From Phycisphaerales bacterium UBA5793 (lineage in GTDB: Bacteria; Planctomycetota; Phycisphaerae; Phycisphaerales; UBA5793): DNA of 64,000 nt. A model generated the notes under the pieces. The model was not told the DNA's origin. It worked only from the letters and a program-made list of their open reading frames with translations, and ran no database searches. Positions within the stretch are counted from its first letter, which is position 1, and each line of letters begins with the position of its first letter. The DNA lies in contig DIDT01000018.1 of assembly GCA_002418285.1 (NCBI GenBank), positions 1 through 64,000 of the forward strand. Reading direction: 5' to 3'. The position numbers and the translations under genes are program-made. This document shows, piece after piece, positions 16,833 to 26,356 of the stretch.

Positions 16833-19800
16833 TCAGTTCAGCAATCGGGCTACCTCGTCGAGGCGGGTTTTCAAATCAGAGTCGTTCCGGTTCAGGTCTC
16901 CTCGCGAAGAAACCTGCCGGTACTCACTTTTTGCGTCGTCCGTCCGCCCGTCCCTGGCAAGGGCTTCAGCCAGACCAAGTCGCAGCATGGCGCTGCCCGG
17001 ATCGAGGCTCAGGCCCCGGCGAAAGGTGTCCTGCGCCGCCGGGAGTTGTGCGAGCTGCACCTGGGCGGTGCCCATGGTGTCCATCAGATTGGCTCGAATA
17101 GCTGGAGGATACCCCCGTTGCTGCGCGCCGGAGATTGCACGTGCGGAGAGGTCGAGCGCCTCCTGTGCCCTTCCGCCCGCTTGCAGGAGCATGTAGGCCA
17201 GGTTGTTCAGAAGGATGGGATCATCTGGGGAGCCTGTCAGCGCGCTCCGATACGACGACTCCGCCTTTTCGATCCGGCCCACACGGTGGTAGCAACTGGC
17301 CAGCGTGCCGAGGATGGCGGGGGGAGTCTTCGGATCGGTGGTCAGAGGTTCGAGTAGCGAGATGGCCTGCTCGAACTGGTCGGAGCGGTCCGTCCTCTGG
17401 CCCAGATCGGTTCGGACCTGCGCGATGCCAGCCCGCGTATCGGGAGTTAACGGAATGAGCGGCTCGGCTCGATCGACCCAGGCAATGGCGGTCTCGGGAG
17501 ACTGCGTGATTTCCGCTGCCAGCCGAACATATGCCTGAGCCCAGTCAGGGCTGTTTTGCGCGCGGGGCCAAATGAGGTCGTGCGCCTCATCGACCCGGTT
17601 CGCCTGGATCAGGATGCTCGCGTAGAGACCCAGTCGGGTTGGGAACTTGTCAGCCTCATCCTCAATGCGCTGAATCCACGGTTGGATTGCGGCCAGTGCT
17701 CGACTTGGATTGTCGTTGGCCCTCTCGATCTGGGCCAGGAGCAGTTCGGATCTTGAGAGTTGCTCCGTGTCCAGATTGCGCCAGCGCCCCGCGGCCGCCT
17801 TCGCATCATCCCAGCGTCCCGCATCAGCAAGTGTCGTGGCGAGGAGCTCGGCGGCTCGGACTGAAGCGGGCATCACTCGAACGGCGCCTTGGGCTGCGGT
17901 GATGGCCTCGTCGGCTTGACCATTGGCCATCAGCGCCGCTGAAAGCAACTGCCAGCCAAGGATCAGCCCCGGATCGCGATCCACGGCTGTTCTGAGACGC
18001 TTGATGTAGCCGCTGAGGTCGTTCGGATTGGCCTCGTAGTACTGCATGGCGTCTGCCAGCCGCTTCATTGCCGGGCGGATGCTCTCGTCGACGAGCGCGT
18101 TCAGGATTCCCTCAATGGAGTCCGAGCCCAGTTGTCCCGACTCGAGTGCCTCAAGAACGCTTTGCAATGCGACGAGCGACTCGTTACTTGGATCGATGGC
18201 CAGACCCGCGTCGACTGAACTCCTAGCCTGCTGCAGTTGTCTGTCGCGCACCTGGAGTTCGACCAGCTTGGCCCAATCGTCCGCGCTTCGCGAAGACTCG
18301 GCTTGTTTTCTCAGGATCTGGGCGGCGACATCAGTGCGGCCCAGCCGTTCGTAGTAGGATGACAGCGTGCCGGCGTACTCCGATGCGTCGAGTTGCGACT
18401 CGAGGGGTTGAAGTATGGCGAGACCTTGCTCGACGCCGTCGGCGGCTGCAAAGAAGTTCGCCGCCGCGATTCGCATCTCGGTGTCGACCGTCGCCGCGGC
18501 CAGGAGTTGATCAAACAGCCGACGGGCATCACTGGTTTGGCCGTTCCGGCCATAAAGGATTGCCAATCGGAGCTGATCGGTCGGTTCACTCGCGGCGGCG
18601 ACAAGTGCTTTGCAGTCCTTGATCGCTTCCGGCAACATCCCCTGCCTCGTCAGTTGGTCGACGCGCCGTCGCTGCAGCGGAGCATTGAGTGTGCCGACGC
18701 CAACAAACTGCTTGAGCAATTGTGCGGCTTCGCTTGCCCTCCCCGCGGACTGGAGCAAGTCAATGGTCTGGATGTAGAGCAGCGGATTATTGGGCTGAAG
18801 TTCGATTGCACGTGATAGAGAACGAATCGCCCCCGCGCGATCATCGAGCATGAGCAGAGCATCTGATGTGAGCATCAGGGCTCTGACGTTCGAAATGGGC
18901 GGTTGCGTGAGCGGGGTCAGTTTCACAACCACTTCGGAAGCAACCGAGTTTTCGGGAGCAAACGCCAGCATTCTCTGAGCATCAGCCAGGATCCAGCGAG
19001 AGCCCTGCTCTCCCGTGATCGCCTTCAAGCGTTCGATCGCTGTGGTAATGACGTCTTCGCTCTTCCAGGCCGCACGCGAGTCCAGAAGCGATTGCTGCGC
19101 CTCTGGCTCGTTGGGATACGCTTTGGCGATTCGTTCGAACTCAGGGAGCGCACTATCGTCGTTCATCGAATCCAGAAATCTTGCGTACGCGACTTCGCAC
19201 CGCATTTTCTGTGCCGGATTGGTCGCGTTCGCGACCGCTTCTTTCAAGGCGGCGCGGGCCTGCTCGGGAGATGCCGGTTCGGCTCCGCTGTTCAGTTGCA
19301 GGGCCACCAGGTCCGGCCCTGCCTCCTTCACTCGACTTGCGATCGCCAGAAGTGGCTCCACGAGCGACGGCGCGTTCCGCTTACACGCTTGCACCAGGTC
19401 CACAAGCACGGCAGCGGCGGGAAGTTGCTCTGAAGCGGTCATGCGATCGATGACTTGCTGCGCATCCTCAAGGTGGCGGACTGCCACATACGTGCGCGCC
19501 AGCAGCGCCTGCACATCCGGTTGGTCGGGCGCCTGCGTCGACATCTCCTCGAGAATGGTGACGGCTCCATTCTCGATTCTCGAGTCACCCTTGCCGGCGT
19601 CGATCATTGCGATGTAGATGCGAGCAAGAGTCAGAACTTCCGCAGCAGCCGGGTTGGATATCACTGCACGTTCCGCGGCGAATCGAGCGCTGTCGAGCCG
19701 GCCTTGATCAAGCAGTGATGTGGCCAGCATCATTTGGGCACGCGAAGCGGTGGGGTCGATGGCCACTGCCTGCATGAGAGTTGACACGGCCATATCGATT

Positions 19801-21005
19801 TCGCCCAGCCGCTGATAGACCTCGCCGAGCGACGACCACACCAGACCCTCGTTGTCGCGCACGGATCGGGCGTCCATCAGGCGCGATCTCGCCTTGCCAT
19901 AGTCTTGGGAATTGATCAATTCGCGGCTGTCCAGCATGGCGTGCCAGAACTGAGCATCATCGTCGCTTCGGTTGGCCAGTTCTCGGCCGGGTTCGGAGAC
20001 CTTCCAGTTTCCCTCCGTCGGCAACATGGCCAACGCCATCCATCCCAACAAGTCAGAAGTCGCATCGGTCATTGACCCGGTACGTTTCAGCGCTTGATCT
20101 TTCGCGCGATCTGTCTTGCCGGTCTTCCACGCTCGTTCGATGAGGAAGACGAACACCTCGTCCTGGAATCGGACGTCAGCCAGCGCACGGTCGAGCAACG
20201 CATCCGCATCTGCGTGCATTCCGATGAGGTCAAGTGTCCGCACCAGATCGAGCAACAGATCTGGGTCTGAGATCTCAAGTGACAAAGCTTTCTTTGCTGC
20301 GTCGGTGGCCTCCTCGCGGTCGCCAAAGGCGGCCATCGTTCTGATCTGCAGGGTGGCGAGAGCGACGTCTTCCGGCCACTTCTGCGCGAGATCGGCAACG
20401 TAGGCGAGAATCTCTGATGAGGGCGTGGCGTCGAGCCGCATCATTTCAACCCGGTTGGCGTGACCGACCGGATCCCTGGGATAGCCGGCAAGTAAATCCT
20501 CGATCGCCTGTCCGACCTCGTTGGTGCGTCCGAGGGCTGAGAGACACTCGATCTTTGCCAGATGTGCTGCATGATGATTTGGATCGAGCGAGAGCAGCCG
20601 ATTGGCCGTCTCGAGTCTCTCCGTGATGAAAGCGGTCTTTCGATACAGATCCAAGAGAAGTTCGAGGGGTCTCTTGTCATTTGGGTTTCGAGTGGTCGCT
20701 TCGCGAGCGTAGGGAATGGCCGCGGCAATGTGGCGGTCATTCTCGAGTGGAATGCGCTGCCGCGCGTCTGCGACACGATACAAGACCTCCGGATCTTCGC
20801 GGTGCTCAGAAAGCGACTTGCCCAGGCCCCGCAGAGCGCTCTCGTAGTCGCCGGCCTCGTACGCCGCCATGCCATCTCTATATGCATCCGCCAGTTGCTG
20901 TGCGTGGCGCGCTTCGCGAATGAAATACGCAGCGCCTGCGGCAATACCAACCACACCAACGACGGTAACGAGGATGAAGAGACGCTTTTTTCCGCGTCGA
21001 GTCAT
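16833..21005 (-). CDS. Giant membrane-anchored TPR protein of the exosortase/polysaccharide locus
   Basis: A 1390-residue protein. The start at 21005 has TGGAG upstream; a GTG four codons earlier is possible. One N-terminal membrane helix (LFILVTVVGVVGIAAGAAYF) follows a basic MTRRGKKR, so the rest is probably periplasmic. Nearly the whole remainder is TPR-like helical repeats (AYRDGMAAYEAGDYESALRG, YQRLGEIDMAVSTLMQAVAI, SSYYERLGRTDVAAQILRKQ, NNLAYMLLQAGGRAQEALDL). It is the last gene of the operon. Exosortase loci elsewhere often encode large PrsT-like TPR proteins; by analogy it may scaffold export of polysaccharide or sorting of substrates. No enzyme motif is seen. Confidence 0.85.
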   Translation of the reverse strand: MTRRGKKRLFILVTVVGVVGIAAGAAYFIREARHAQQLADAYRDGMAAYEAGDYESALRGLGKSLSEHREDPEVLYRVADARQRIPLENDRHIAAAIPYAREATTRNPNDKRPLELLLDLYRKTAFITERLETANRLLSLDPNHHAAHLAKIECLSALGRTNEVGQAIEDLLAGYPRDPVGHANRVEMMRLDATPSSEILAYVADLAQKWPEDVALATLQIRTMAAFGDREEATDAAKKALSLEISDPDLLLDLVRTLDLIGMHADADALLDRALADVRFQDEVFVFLIERAWKTGKTDRAKDQALKRTGSMTDATSDLLGWMALAMLPTEGNWKVSEPGRELANRSDDDAQFWHAMLDSRELINSQDYGKARSRLMDARSVRDNEGLVWSSLGEVYQRLGEIDMAVSTLMQAVAIDPTASRAQMMLATSLLDQGRLDSARFAAERAVISNPAAAEVLTLARIYIAMIDAGKGDSRIENGAVTILEEMSTQAPDQPDVQALLARTYVAVRHLEDAQQVIDRMTASEQLPAAAVLVDLVQACKRNAPSLVEPLLAIASRVKEAGPDLVALQLNSGAEPASPEQARAALKEAVANATNPAQKMRCEVAYARFLDSMNDDSALPEFERIAKAYPNEPEAQQSLLDSRAAWKSEDVITTAIERLKAITGEQGSRWILADAQRMLAFAPENSVASEVVVKLTPLTQPPISNVRALMLTSDALLMLDDRAGAIRSLSRAIELQPNNPLLYIQTIDLLQSAGRASEAAQLLKQFVGVGTLNAPLQRRRVDQLTRQGMLPEAIKDCKALVAAASEPTDQLRLAILYGRNGQTSDARRLFDQLLAAATVDTEMRIAAANFFAAADGVEQGLAILQPLESQLDASEYAGTLSSYYERLGRTDVAAQILRKQAESSRSADDWAKLVELQVRDRQLQQARSSVDAGLAIDPSNESLVALQSVLEALESGQLGSDSIEGILNALVDESIRPAMKRLADAMQYYEANPNDLSGYIKRLRTAVDRDPGLILGWQLLSAALMANGQADEAITAAQGAVRVMPASVRAAELLATTLADAGRWDDAKAAAGRWRNLDTEQLSRSELLLAQIERANDNPSRALAAIQPWIQRIEDEADKFPTRLGLYASILIQANRVDEAHDLIWPRAQNSPDWAQAYVRLAAEITQSPETAIAWVDRAEPLIPLTPDTRAGIAQVRTDLGQRTDRSDQFEQAISLLEPLTTDPKTPPAILGTLASCYHRVGRIEKAESSYRSALTGSPDDPILLNNLAYMLLQAGGRAQEALDLSARAISGAQQRGYPPAIRANLMDTMGTAQVQLAQLPAAQDTFRRGLSLDPGSAMLRLGLAEALARDGRTDDAKSEYRQVSSRGDLNRNDSDLKTRLDEVARLLN

Positions 21006-21035
21006 TTCAAACTCCACATCTTGCAGATCTTGAGA

Positions 21036-22508
21036 TCAAGTGAGTATCTTGCGGATCGTCTGGAAGATGATCCAGAGATCGAGCCGCCAATTCTGGTTCT
21101 GGACGTATTCAAGGTCGTATCGAATCCACTCTTGGAAGTCGTTCTCGGGTCGCCGCGTGCGCTGGACCTGCCAGAGCCCCGTCACTCCCGGGCGAACGCT
21201 CAGGCGAGCCTCGCGCCATGTGGGGCAGAACTGATTCTCCTTCTCAGGACTCGGTCGCGGACCGACGACGCTCATGTGGCCGAGCAGCACATTCCAGAAC
21301 TGCGGTAGCTCGTCCAGGTGGTACTTCCGGAGAATGCGGCCGACGCGAAGCACGCGCGGATCGTCGTCGATGTGAAATTGTGGACCATCGCAGACGTTGG
21401 CCTTGGCAAGCTCGGCCTTCATGGATTCCGCGTTCTTCAGCATCGTACGGAACTTGTAGCAGGGGAATTCACGTCCGCCAATTGTCTGGCGCATGTGGCT
21501 GAAGAACGGCGGCCAACCATCTTCATTCAAGATAGCCGCGATCACAATCGGGTAGACGATGGCGGTTGCCGCGAGGGCGGCGCTGGCAAAGGCGATATCA
21601 AAGAGGCGCTTACCGGGGCGAGACAGGGGGGCTACATCGCCACGAGTGAAGCGACTGCGCGAGGCAAAGCGGATGTACTCCCAATCGATCGGCTTGGTTT
21701 CAATCTGAGTCTCAGGATTGTCGGCGACACCTCCCGGCCCCACGATGACTTCAGTCGGACCGACTTTTGCACCGGCTCCGATCCAGAGCGGCGCGATCAG
21801 CCTCGCCTCGGGCGAAACCCGCGCCTCTTCGTGGACCCAGATTCCGGGACTGAACTCGTATACGCCGTCGAGCGTGGCGCCTGGCCGGTGCCAGAGGCGC
21901 TGGAGCAGCAGGAGAAGCTGATCAACACGCATGGCGTCGGCAATGCTTTGAAACAGACGCGCGTGGGCAACAGCCGGAACGATGGGGTCTTTTGTCAGCC
22001 GGGTCTTTATGTTCCGTTTGGCCTCTGCTGTGGTTTCGCACCTGGCCCATGCTCGCGCGAGACTGCCGTCGGCTGTCAGCCAGGCCTGCTGGGTGGCGCT
22101 CGATCGGCTGTGATAGTGTCGGCGGATGCACTTGAGCAGGCCCTGCTCATCAGTCTCTACCGTCTCGACGTAGGGCTCGGGCTCTTGCTCAATGAGTCGG
22201 AGTCGCATGGCGCGTGGCTTGAGCCAACTGAACCGGTCGAGCAGTGGCGCAATTCTGAAGAGCACGAGGTCATCTGAACCCAGCAGCAGGTAGAAGTCGC
22301 CCCGATGTCGCTTGCCTGGACCTTCCTTGGGTGCAGTGGGGTGGTGGCCGTTCGTTCGATCCAGCAGCATGCCAGGGCGGACGACTTGTACGCCCCGCGA
22401 TGCCCAGAACCGATCGTGAAGCTCCGTGTGGTCAAACCCCCAGAACACTGGAGGGGATGACTCGGGCGCGCGTGCCTCTGTTTCGACTTGTCGAGTGAGG
22501 AGACTCAC
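21036..22508 (-). CDS. Undecaprenyl-phosphate sugar phosphotransferase with atypical N-terminus
   Basis: A 490-residue priming glycosyltransferase. Residues about 300-490 are the bacterial sugar-transferase domain: RPGKRLFDIAFASAAL, one membrane hairpin, PCYKFRTML, LRKYHLDELPQFWNVLLGHM, SVVGPRPSPEKE and RPGVTGLWQVQ. It would transfer sugar-1-phosphate to undecaprenyl phosphate to start repeat-unit synthesis. The usual four-helix WcaJ/WbaP N-terminus is absent. Instead residues 1-230 are soluble and unassigned, and residues about 230-265 look like hexapeptide turns (WVHEEARVSPEARLIAPLWI, GAGAKVG). The start overlaps the stop of the Wzc-like gene by four bases (ATGA), indicating coupled translation. 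Confidence 0.9.
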   Translation of the reverse strand: MSLLTRQVETEARAPESSPPVFWGFDHTELHDRFWASRGVQVVRPGMLLDRTNGHHPTAPKEGPGKRHRGDFYLLLGSDDLVLFRIAPLLDRFSWLKPRAMRLRLIEQEPEPYVETVETDEQGLLKCIRRHYHSRSSATQQAWLTADGSLARAWARCETTAEAKRNIKTRLTKDPIVPAVAHARLFQSIADAMRVDQLLLLLQRLWHRPGATLDGVYEFSPGIWVHEEARVSPEARLIAPLWIGAGAKVGPTEVIVGPGGVADNPETQIETKPIDWEYIRFASRSRFTRGDVAPLSRPGKRLFDIAFASAALAATAIVYPIVIAAILNEDGWPPFFSHMRQTIGGREFPCYKFRTMLKNAESMKAELAKANVCDGPQFHIDDDPRVLRVGRILRKYHLDELPQFWNVLLGHMSVVGPRPSPEKENQFCPTWREARLSVRPGVTGLWQVQRTRRPENDFQEWIRYDLEYVQNQNWRLDLWIIFQTIRKILT

Positions 22509-24790
22509 TTTGTGGACTTGGTGTCCTTGGCGTCCGGGGCTTGGCCGCTCATCAGAATGGCCCGGACCAGAGCGTGACGTGATTCGGCACTAGATTCCGG
22601 ACCTGCCTCACCGTTGGATCGCATGCTCTGTGAATGGAACGAAATGGTGCTCATGCTGCTGCGCAAATCGCTGGCGGTGGCTCGGTTGAAGACCAGGCCA
22701 GCACAGTTGGCGCCGATTGAGCGGAGACGGCCAAGTGCGGCGCGTAGGAGTCGAGGATCCTGACCACGGGGTACCGTCAATACAACGCGATCGACGACAG
22801 TTGCGAGGACGTTGGCCTCCAGACTGCCCATTAAGGGACCGGTGTCAACCAGGATCACGTCGTAGCGCGAGCGGGCTTCATCGAGGAGTTCCTGCATGCG
22901 TTCGGTGGCCAGATGTTCGGCTTCAACAGCGGCTCCCGATTGGGTGTGGCCATTCTGTTGTACGCCATTTCGCGACGAGAGCCCGGCCGGCATGACGGAA
23001 AGATTCGTGATCCGCGAGTGAAAGACAAAGTCCTCGAGCGAACCGGATCCCGCGACCTGCCGGAGCCCGACCTTGCCATCCATTCGCATTGTGGGCGTGA
23101 GGCCGTGGCCGATAAGGTCGGCATCGATCATCAGGACTGTGCTGCCCTGCGCTGCGAACGACATACCAAGCGCCACGGCGAGACTGGTCTTGCCATCTCC
23201 GGGACGGGCGCTGGTGACCATGAAGGCCGTCCCGCCCTTCTTGCGGGGGCGGGACTGCATGGTCAGCATGTTGCGCAAGTGGTGGACGCTGAGCGTGGCG
23301 AGCGATTCCAGATCGTCATCTTTGCTGTTGAGGTTGGGCAGTGTCCCGAGAACAGGAACCAGTGTCTCAGCTTCCTCGATCTCGTCGAGATAGCGATAGC
23401 TTGGCTTGAGCAGGCCAACGAGGAGGACCAATCCGATTCCAAAACCGGCGCCGGCCATGCCGCCAAGCGCGGCAAGTTGCAGGCGACGATCCTTGGAGGG
23501 CTGGCCAGGAAGGTCGCCAAAGATCGGTGTGATGCGACCCTGTTGGATGTTCTGTCTCTCGACAGATATCTGCTCCAATGCCTGATTCGTCTCGGCCAAG
23601 CGGTTCTGGATGGTTTCGCTTTCCTCTTTGAGCGCGTTGATTTGAAGACGAGCCTGGCCCACTCTCAGCACCTCCTCTTGGAGTGCGGTTTGGCTCTCTT
23701 TCATTCGTGCGAGCAACGCCTTGGCCTGAGGCAGCGATGTTTCCGTAAGGACAGGCGTTGCACCTGGCGCAATTGCAGTTCCATTCTCAACCCAGGAACG
23801 AATGAGGGCGTAGCGACTCTCGACGCGGGCATCAATTACCTTTCGGTCTTCTTCCAACCGCTTTGTCTGCATGTGTCGCGGGCCGAAGCGTTGCGCCATC
23901 TTAATCTGGGCATCCAGCTCTTCGCGTTGTGAGAGCAGCTGCCCCAATTCAGCGTCGAGCGTTGCCAAGTGCTCAACTGATAGATCGGCACCAGTATCCG
24001 CCTGCTCGTCGTCGGGTGCAGCATTAGACTCCATCTGCGCGATAAGCTGCTCCTGCTGACCGACTTGTCGTTCGAGGTCTAGCAAGTCATTCAGCCGCAC
24101 TTTAGAGATCTCATCAAGCTCATCCGTGCCGAATCTCGCTCCTTCTTGGAGAATCAAATCGCGCTTGAGCTTGAGTTGTGAGTCGAGCGAGTCGCGGCGA
24201 TGCCCCAGCGCGGTTTCGCGAGCCTGAATCTCTGTCCCACCAACTTCTCCGTAGATCTCTCGGTAGGCTCCGATTATCGCATTCACAGCCTGTTCCGCCT
24301 GCTTGGGATCGTCCAGCGTTGCTTGAATGGTGATGACCTGAGAACCTCGCCGATAATTCACGGAGATACACCGACGAAGCTTGGACCTTCCTCTGATCCC
24401 CGGAGGCCAACCGACTTCGAGCAGCTTCCGGTCCTCGACGGCCTTATCCAGCACACGCGGAGACTGCAGAAAGGTGGCTTGAGCGGAAACGAAAGACTCG
24501 AAGAGTGGAGGAGTTTCATTCTCCTCAGTTCGATAGAGCGTACGCTGGATTGTGGGCAAGATTTGAACCATTCCCTCGCTGGTGTATTGAGGTACCGTCG
24601 ACGTGTAGCCGGCGATCACACCGGCCGCGCCTAGAATCGACGCGAGGCCAAGTGCGATTGGATACCGACCGCGAAGTCGGCGATGCAGCAATGTGACCGC
24701 ACCGGTTGAATGCGGCTCTTCGCCCTGCTGAGATAGCGACGGACTCGCTACCTGCACGCGATGTACTTGCAGCTCACTCTCGGAGTTCAT
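22505..24790 (-). CDS. Wzc-like polysaccharide copolymerase/BY-kinase-like ATPase
   Basis: A 761-residue chain-length regulator. Order: cytoplasmic N-terminus, helix (IALGLASILGAAGVIAGYT), Wzz periplasmic domain with a long coiled coil (about residues 130-430), second helix (LAALGGMAGAGFGIGLVLLV), then a ParA/MinD-type ATPase domain. Walker A is TSARPGDGKTSLAVALG (about residue 525), Walker A' is VLMIDADLIGHG, and Walker B is DVILVDTGPLMGSLEA. The C-terminal tail is Ser/Lys rich and has no tyrosine cluster, unlike classical BY-kinases, so autophosphorylation at the tail is doubtful. It overlaps both neighbours by four bases. No Wza outer-membrane exporter is found in the window. Confidence 0.9.
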   Translation of the reverse strand: MNSESELQVHRVQVASPSLSQQGEEPHSTGAVTLLHRRLRGRYPIALGLASILGAAGVIAGYTSTVPQYTSEGMVQILPTIQRTLYRTEENETPPLFESFVSAQATFLQSPRVLDKAVEDRKLLEVGWPPGIRGRSKLRRCISVNYRRGSQVITIQATLDDPKQAEQAVNAIIGAYREIYGEVGGTEIQARETALGHRRDSLDSQLKLKRDLILQEGARFGTDELDEISKVRLNDLLDLERQVGQQEQLIAQMESNAAPDDEQADTGADLSVEHLATLDAELGQLLSQREELDAQIKMAQRFGPRHMQTKRLEEDRKVIDARVESRYALIRSWVENGTAIAPGATPVLTETSLPQAKALLARMKESQTALQEEVLRVGQARLQINALKEESETIQNRLAETNQALEQISVERQNIQQGRITPIFGDLPGQPSKDRRLQLAALGGMAGAGFGIGLVLLVGLLKPSYRYLDEIEEAETLVPVLGTLPNLNSKDDDLESLATLSVHHLRNMLTMQSRPRKKGGTAFMVTSARPGDGKTSLAVALGMSFAAQGSTVLMIDADLIGHGLTPTMRMDGKVGLRQVAGSGSLEDFVFHSRITNLSVMPAGLSSRNGVQQNGHTQSGAAVEAEHLATERMQELLDEARSRYDVILVDTGPLMGSLEANVLATVVDRVVLTVPRGQDPRLLRAALGRLRSIGANCAGLVFNRATASDLRSSMSTISFHSQSMRSNGEAGPESSAESRHALVRAILMSGQAPDAKDTKSTK

Positions 24791-25479
24791 TTCACACCTT
24801 CTTGGACTGTCTGCACGACCGGCTCGACGGCCTCGAGGATCTTTGAGATCATGAGATTCTTCGTTGCTTGAGACTGCGAAGCAGGGGTGAGAATCTGGAC
24901 TTGTGCAGCTCCTAATCCAGCCGCCTGTGGATTCTTGGCCGCGTTCGAGAGCGCGTCCATCTCACTCACGATCCCTTCGCTGTTTGGTACTGCAAAGAAG
25001 CTGACGATCTCAATTGTCTCTCGGGTACCTCGATTTGTTCTCGAAAAGACGTAAAAGCGCGCTTGTTGCTCGCGCCCGTCGAACGTGATCCCCATGAGTT
25101 CACTCGAATCGAGATTCCAGCCGTGTGATGGATAGCAGTTTGGAGGAAAGTGGCCCTGCATATCGCGAATATCGGTACAGTGAACGATCGACAAGCTCGC
25201 TTTTTGGCCCGTGGTAGGATCCTGATACGTCCGTTGAAGCATCTTGTTGGGTCGGAGCATCTGCACTTCGACTTCTGTGTAGGGCAGGTTCATTCCGAAC
25301 CAGTCGCCAACTACATATGGAACGGCATCGATCTGTGCAGCGACTCTGTCAAAGTACTCCTGAGCACCGGCGGGTGTTCCCTGTCCAATATTCCCCAAGG
25401 TCATGATCGCGATGAGCAACAGCAGTGTGCCGCCCGGTATGCTGACGGAGCGGATCGTGCGCTTCGAAGCCGTTGCCAT
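24787..25479 (-). CDS. epsI: EpsI-domain exosortase-associated protein
   Basis: A 230-residue membrane-anchored protein of the EpsI family (DUF3485) that accompanies exosortases. The start at 25479 has GGGGAGGAAG upstream and overlaps the exosortase stop (TAATG). N-terminal helix GGTLLLLIAIMTLGNIG. The family signature is clear: VPYVVGDWFGMNLPYTE, LSIVHCTDIRDMQGHFPPNC, YPSHGWNLDSSE and FYVFSRTNRGTRETIEIVSF. In many exosortase systems EpsI is fused to the C-terminus of the exosortase; here it is a separate, translationally coupled gene. It probably acts with the exosortase at the membrane, but its reaction is unknown. The open frame to 25584 is the end of the exosortase gene in another frame. 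Confidence 0.88.
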   Translation of the reverse strand: MATASKRTIRSVSIPGGTLLLLIAIMTLGNIGQGTPAGAQEYFDRVAAQIDAVPYVVGDWFGMNLPYTEVEVQMLRPNKMLQRTYQDPTTGQKASLSIVHCTDIRDMQGHFPPNCYPSHGWNLDSSELMGITFDGREQQARFYVFSRTNRGTRETIEIVSFFAVPNSEGIVSEMDALSNAAKNPQAAGLGAAQVQILTPASQSQATKNLMISKILEAVEPVVQTVQEGVK

Positions 25480-26354
25480 TAATCTTCCTCCCCGACTGGA
25501 TGCGGTGAGACTGCGATCTCCAGCCATCGCAGCAGTCCCAGAGTGGCCCAGAGGATCGCCAGCGCAACGAAGAGCATGATCCATCCGCTGGCCTCATGGA
25601 ATGCGTCAGCCACTCCGGCGCTCGAATAGCCATAGAGCAGCACGGTTGGTACGAGTCGGATGACGTTGACGAGCAGAGCAATTAGCGGACTGATGATCAG
25701 GAAAAACAACCGAATGCGTTGTCGCATGGGCACCGAGAACACAAACGCGAAGGTAATCAGCAGCAGAGCCGTAACCATGCGCATTCCGTTGCAGGCTTCG
25801 GCAACTGCAACCTCGTGACCATTGATTGTCAACACGCTACCACCACGTTCGAGCGGTACTCCGATGACGTTGAGCAGATAGTGGGTGATCTGTGCCGTAT
25901 GTTCCTGCAGCGGCAGGGCAACTGCCTGGCGTATGCGGCCCGGCACAGGGAGGACAAACATCAGGGCGGCGGCCGCTGGCAGAAACAGTCGGACGATTCC
26001 GGGGCCAAGCATCGTCAGGGCAGCACCGCATACGATTAGCAGTGCTCCACCGTGCTGAGCAATGATGATCCCTTGCTCATAGCCCACGCGAATACTGATC
26101 CATCCGATGATTATCACCAGCGGCCCAAGCACGCTGACCTGAGGTTGCGCAAATCGGATGCGCTCTCGTCGTACCCAGATGAGCCAGGCGGCGACGAATG
26201 GAGCCAGTATCAGATGTGAATTCTCAGGATCGCGCCAGCCGATGGATAAGATGTCCCTCCAGAGATCGGCGGTGGCTGCTACTGCAACAAGTGTGAGCAC
26301 ACCCAGCCACAGGCCAATGGAGAAGTCCCAGTTGCGACGGAGAGTGGTCAACAC
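25479..26354 (-). CDS. Exosortase
   Basis: A 291-residue polytopic membrane protein with about eight helices and the exosortase catalytic triad: Cys188 in VAEACNGMRM, Arg233 in NVIRLVPTVLLYG and His253 in DAFHEASGW. Exosortases cleave PEP-CTERM-type C-terminal signals of exported proteins and are thought to transfer them to a surface component. The likely local substrates are the IPLPAP/VPLPAP proteins between 6.7 and 16.3 kb. The subtype cannot be fixed by eye; XrtD (VPLPA-specific) and XrtU (planctomycete) are candidates. Length fits the family core without a fused EpsI domain. It is embedded in the polysaccharide operon with overlapping stop/start to epsI. Confidence 0.93.
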   Translation of the reverse strand: MLTTLRRNWDFSIGLWLGVLTLVAVAATADLWRDILSIGWRDPENSHLILAPFVAAWLIWVRRERIRFAQPQVSVLGPLVIIIGWISIRVGYEQGIIIAQHGGALLIVCGAALTMLGPGIVRLFLPAAAALMFVLPVPGRIRQAVALPLQEHTAQITHYLLNVIGVPLERGGSVLTINGHEVAVAEACNGMRMVTALLLITFAFVFSVPMRQRIRLFFLIISPLIALLVNVIRLVPTVLLYGYSSAGVADAFHEASGWIMLFVALAILWATLGLLRWLEIAVSPHPVGEED

Positions 26355-26356
26355 AA

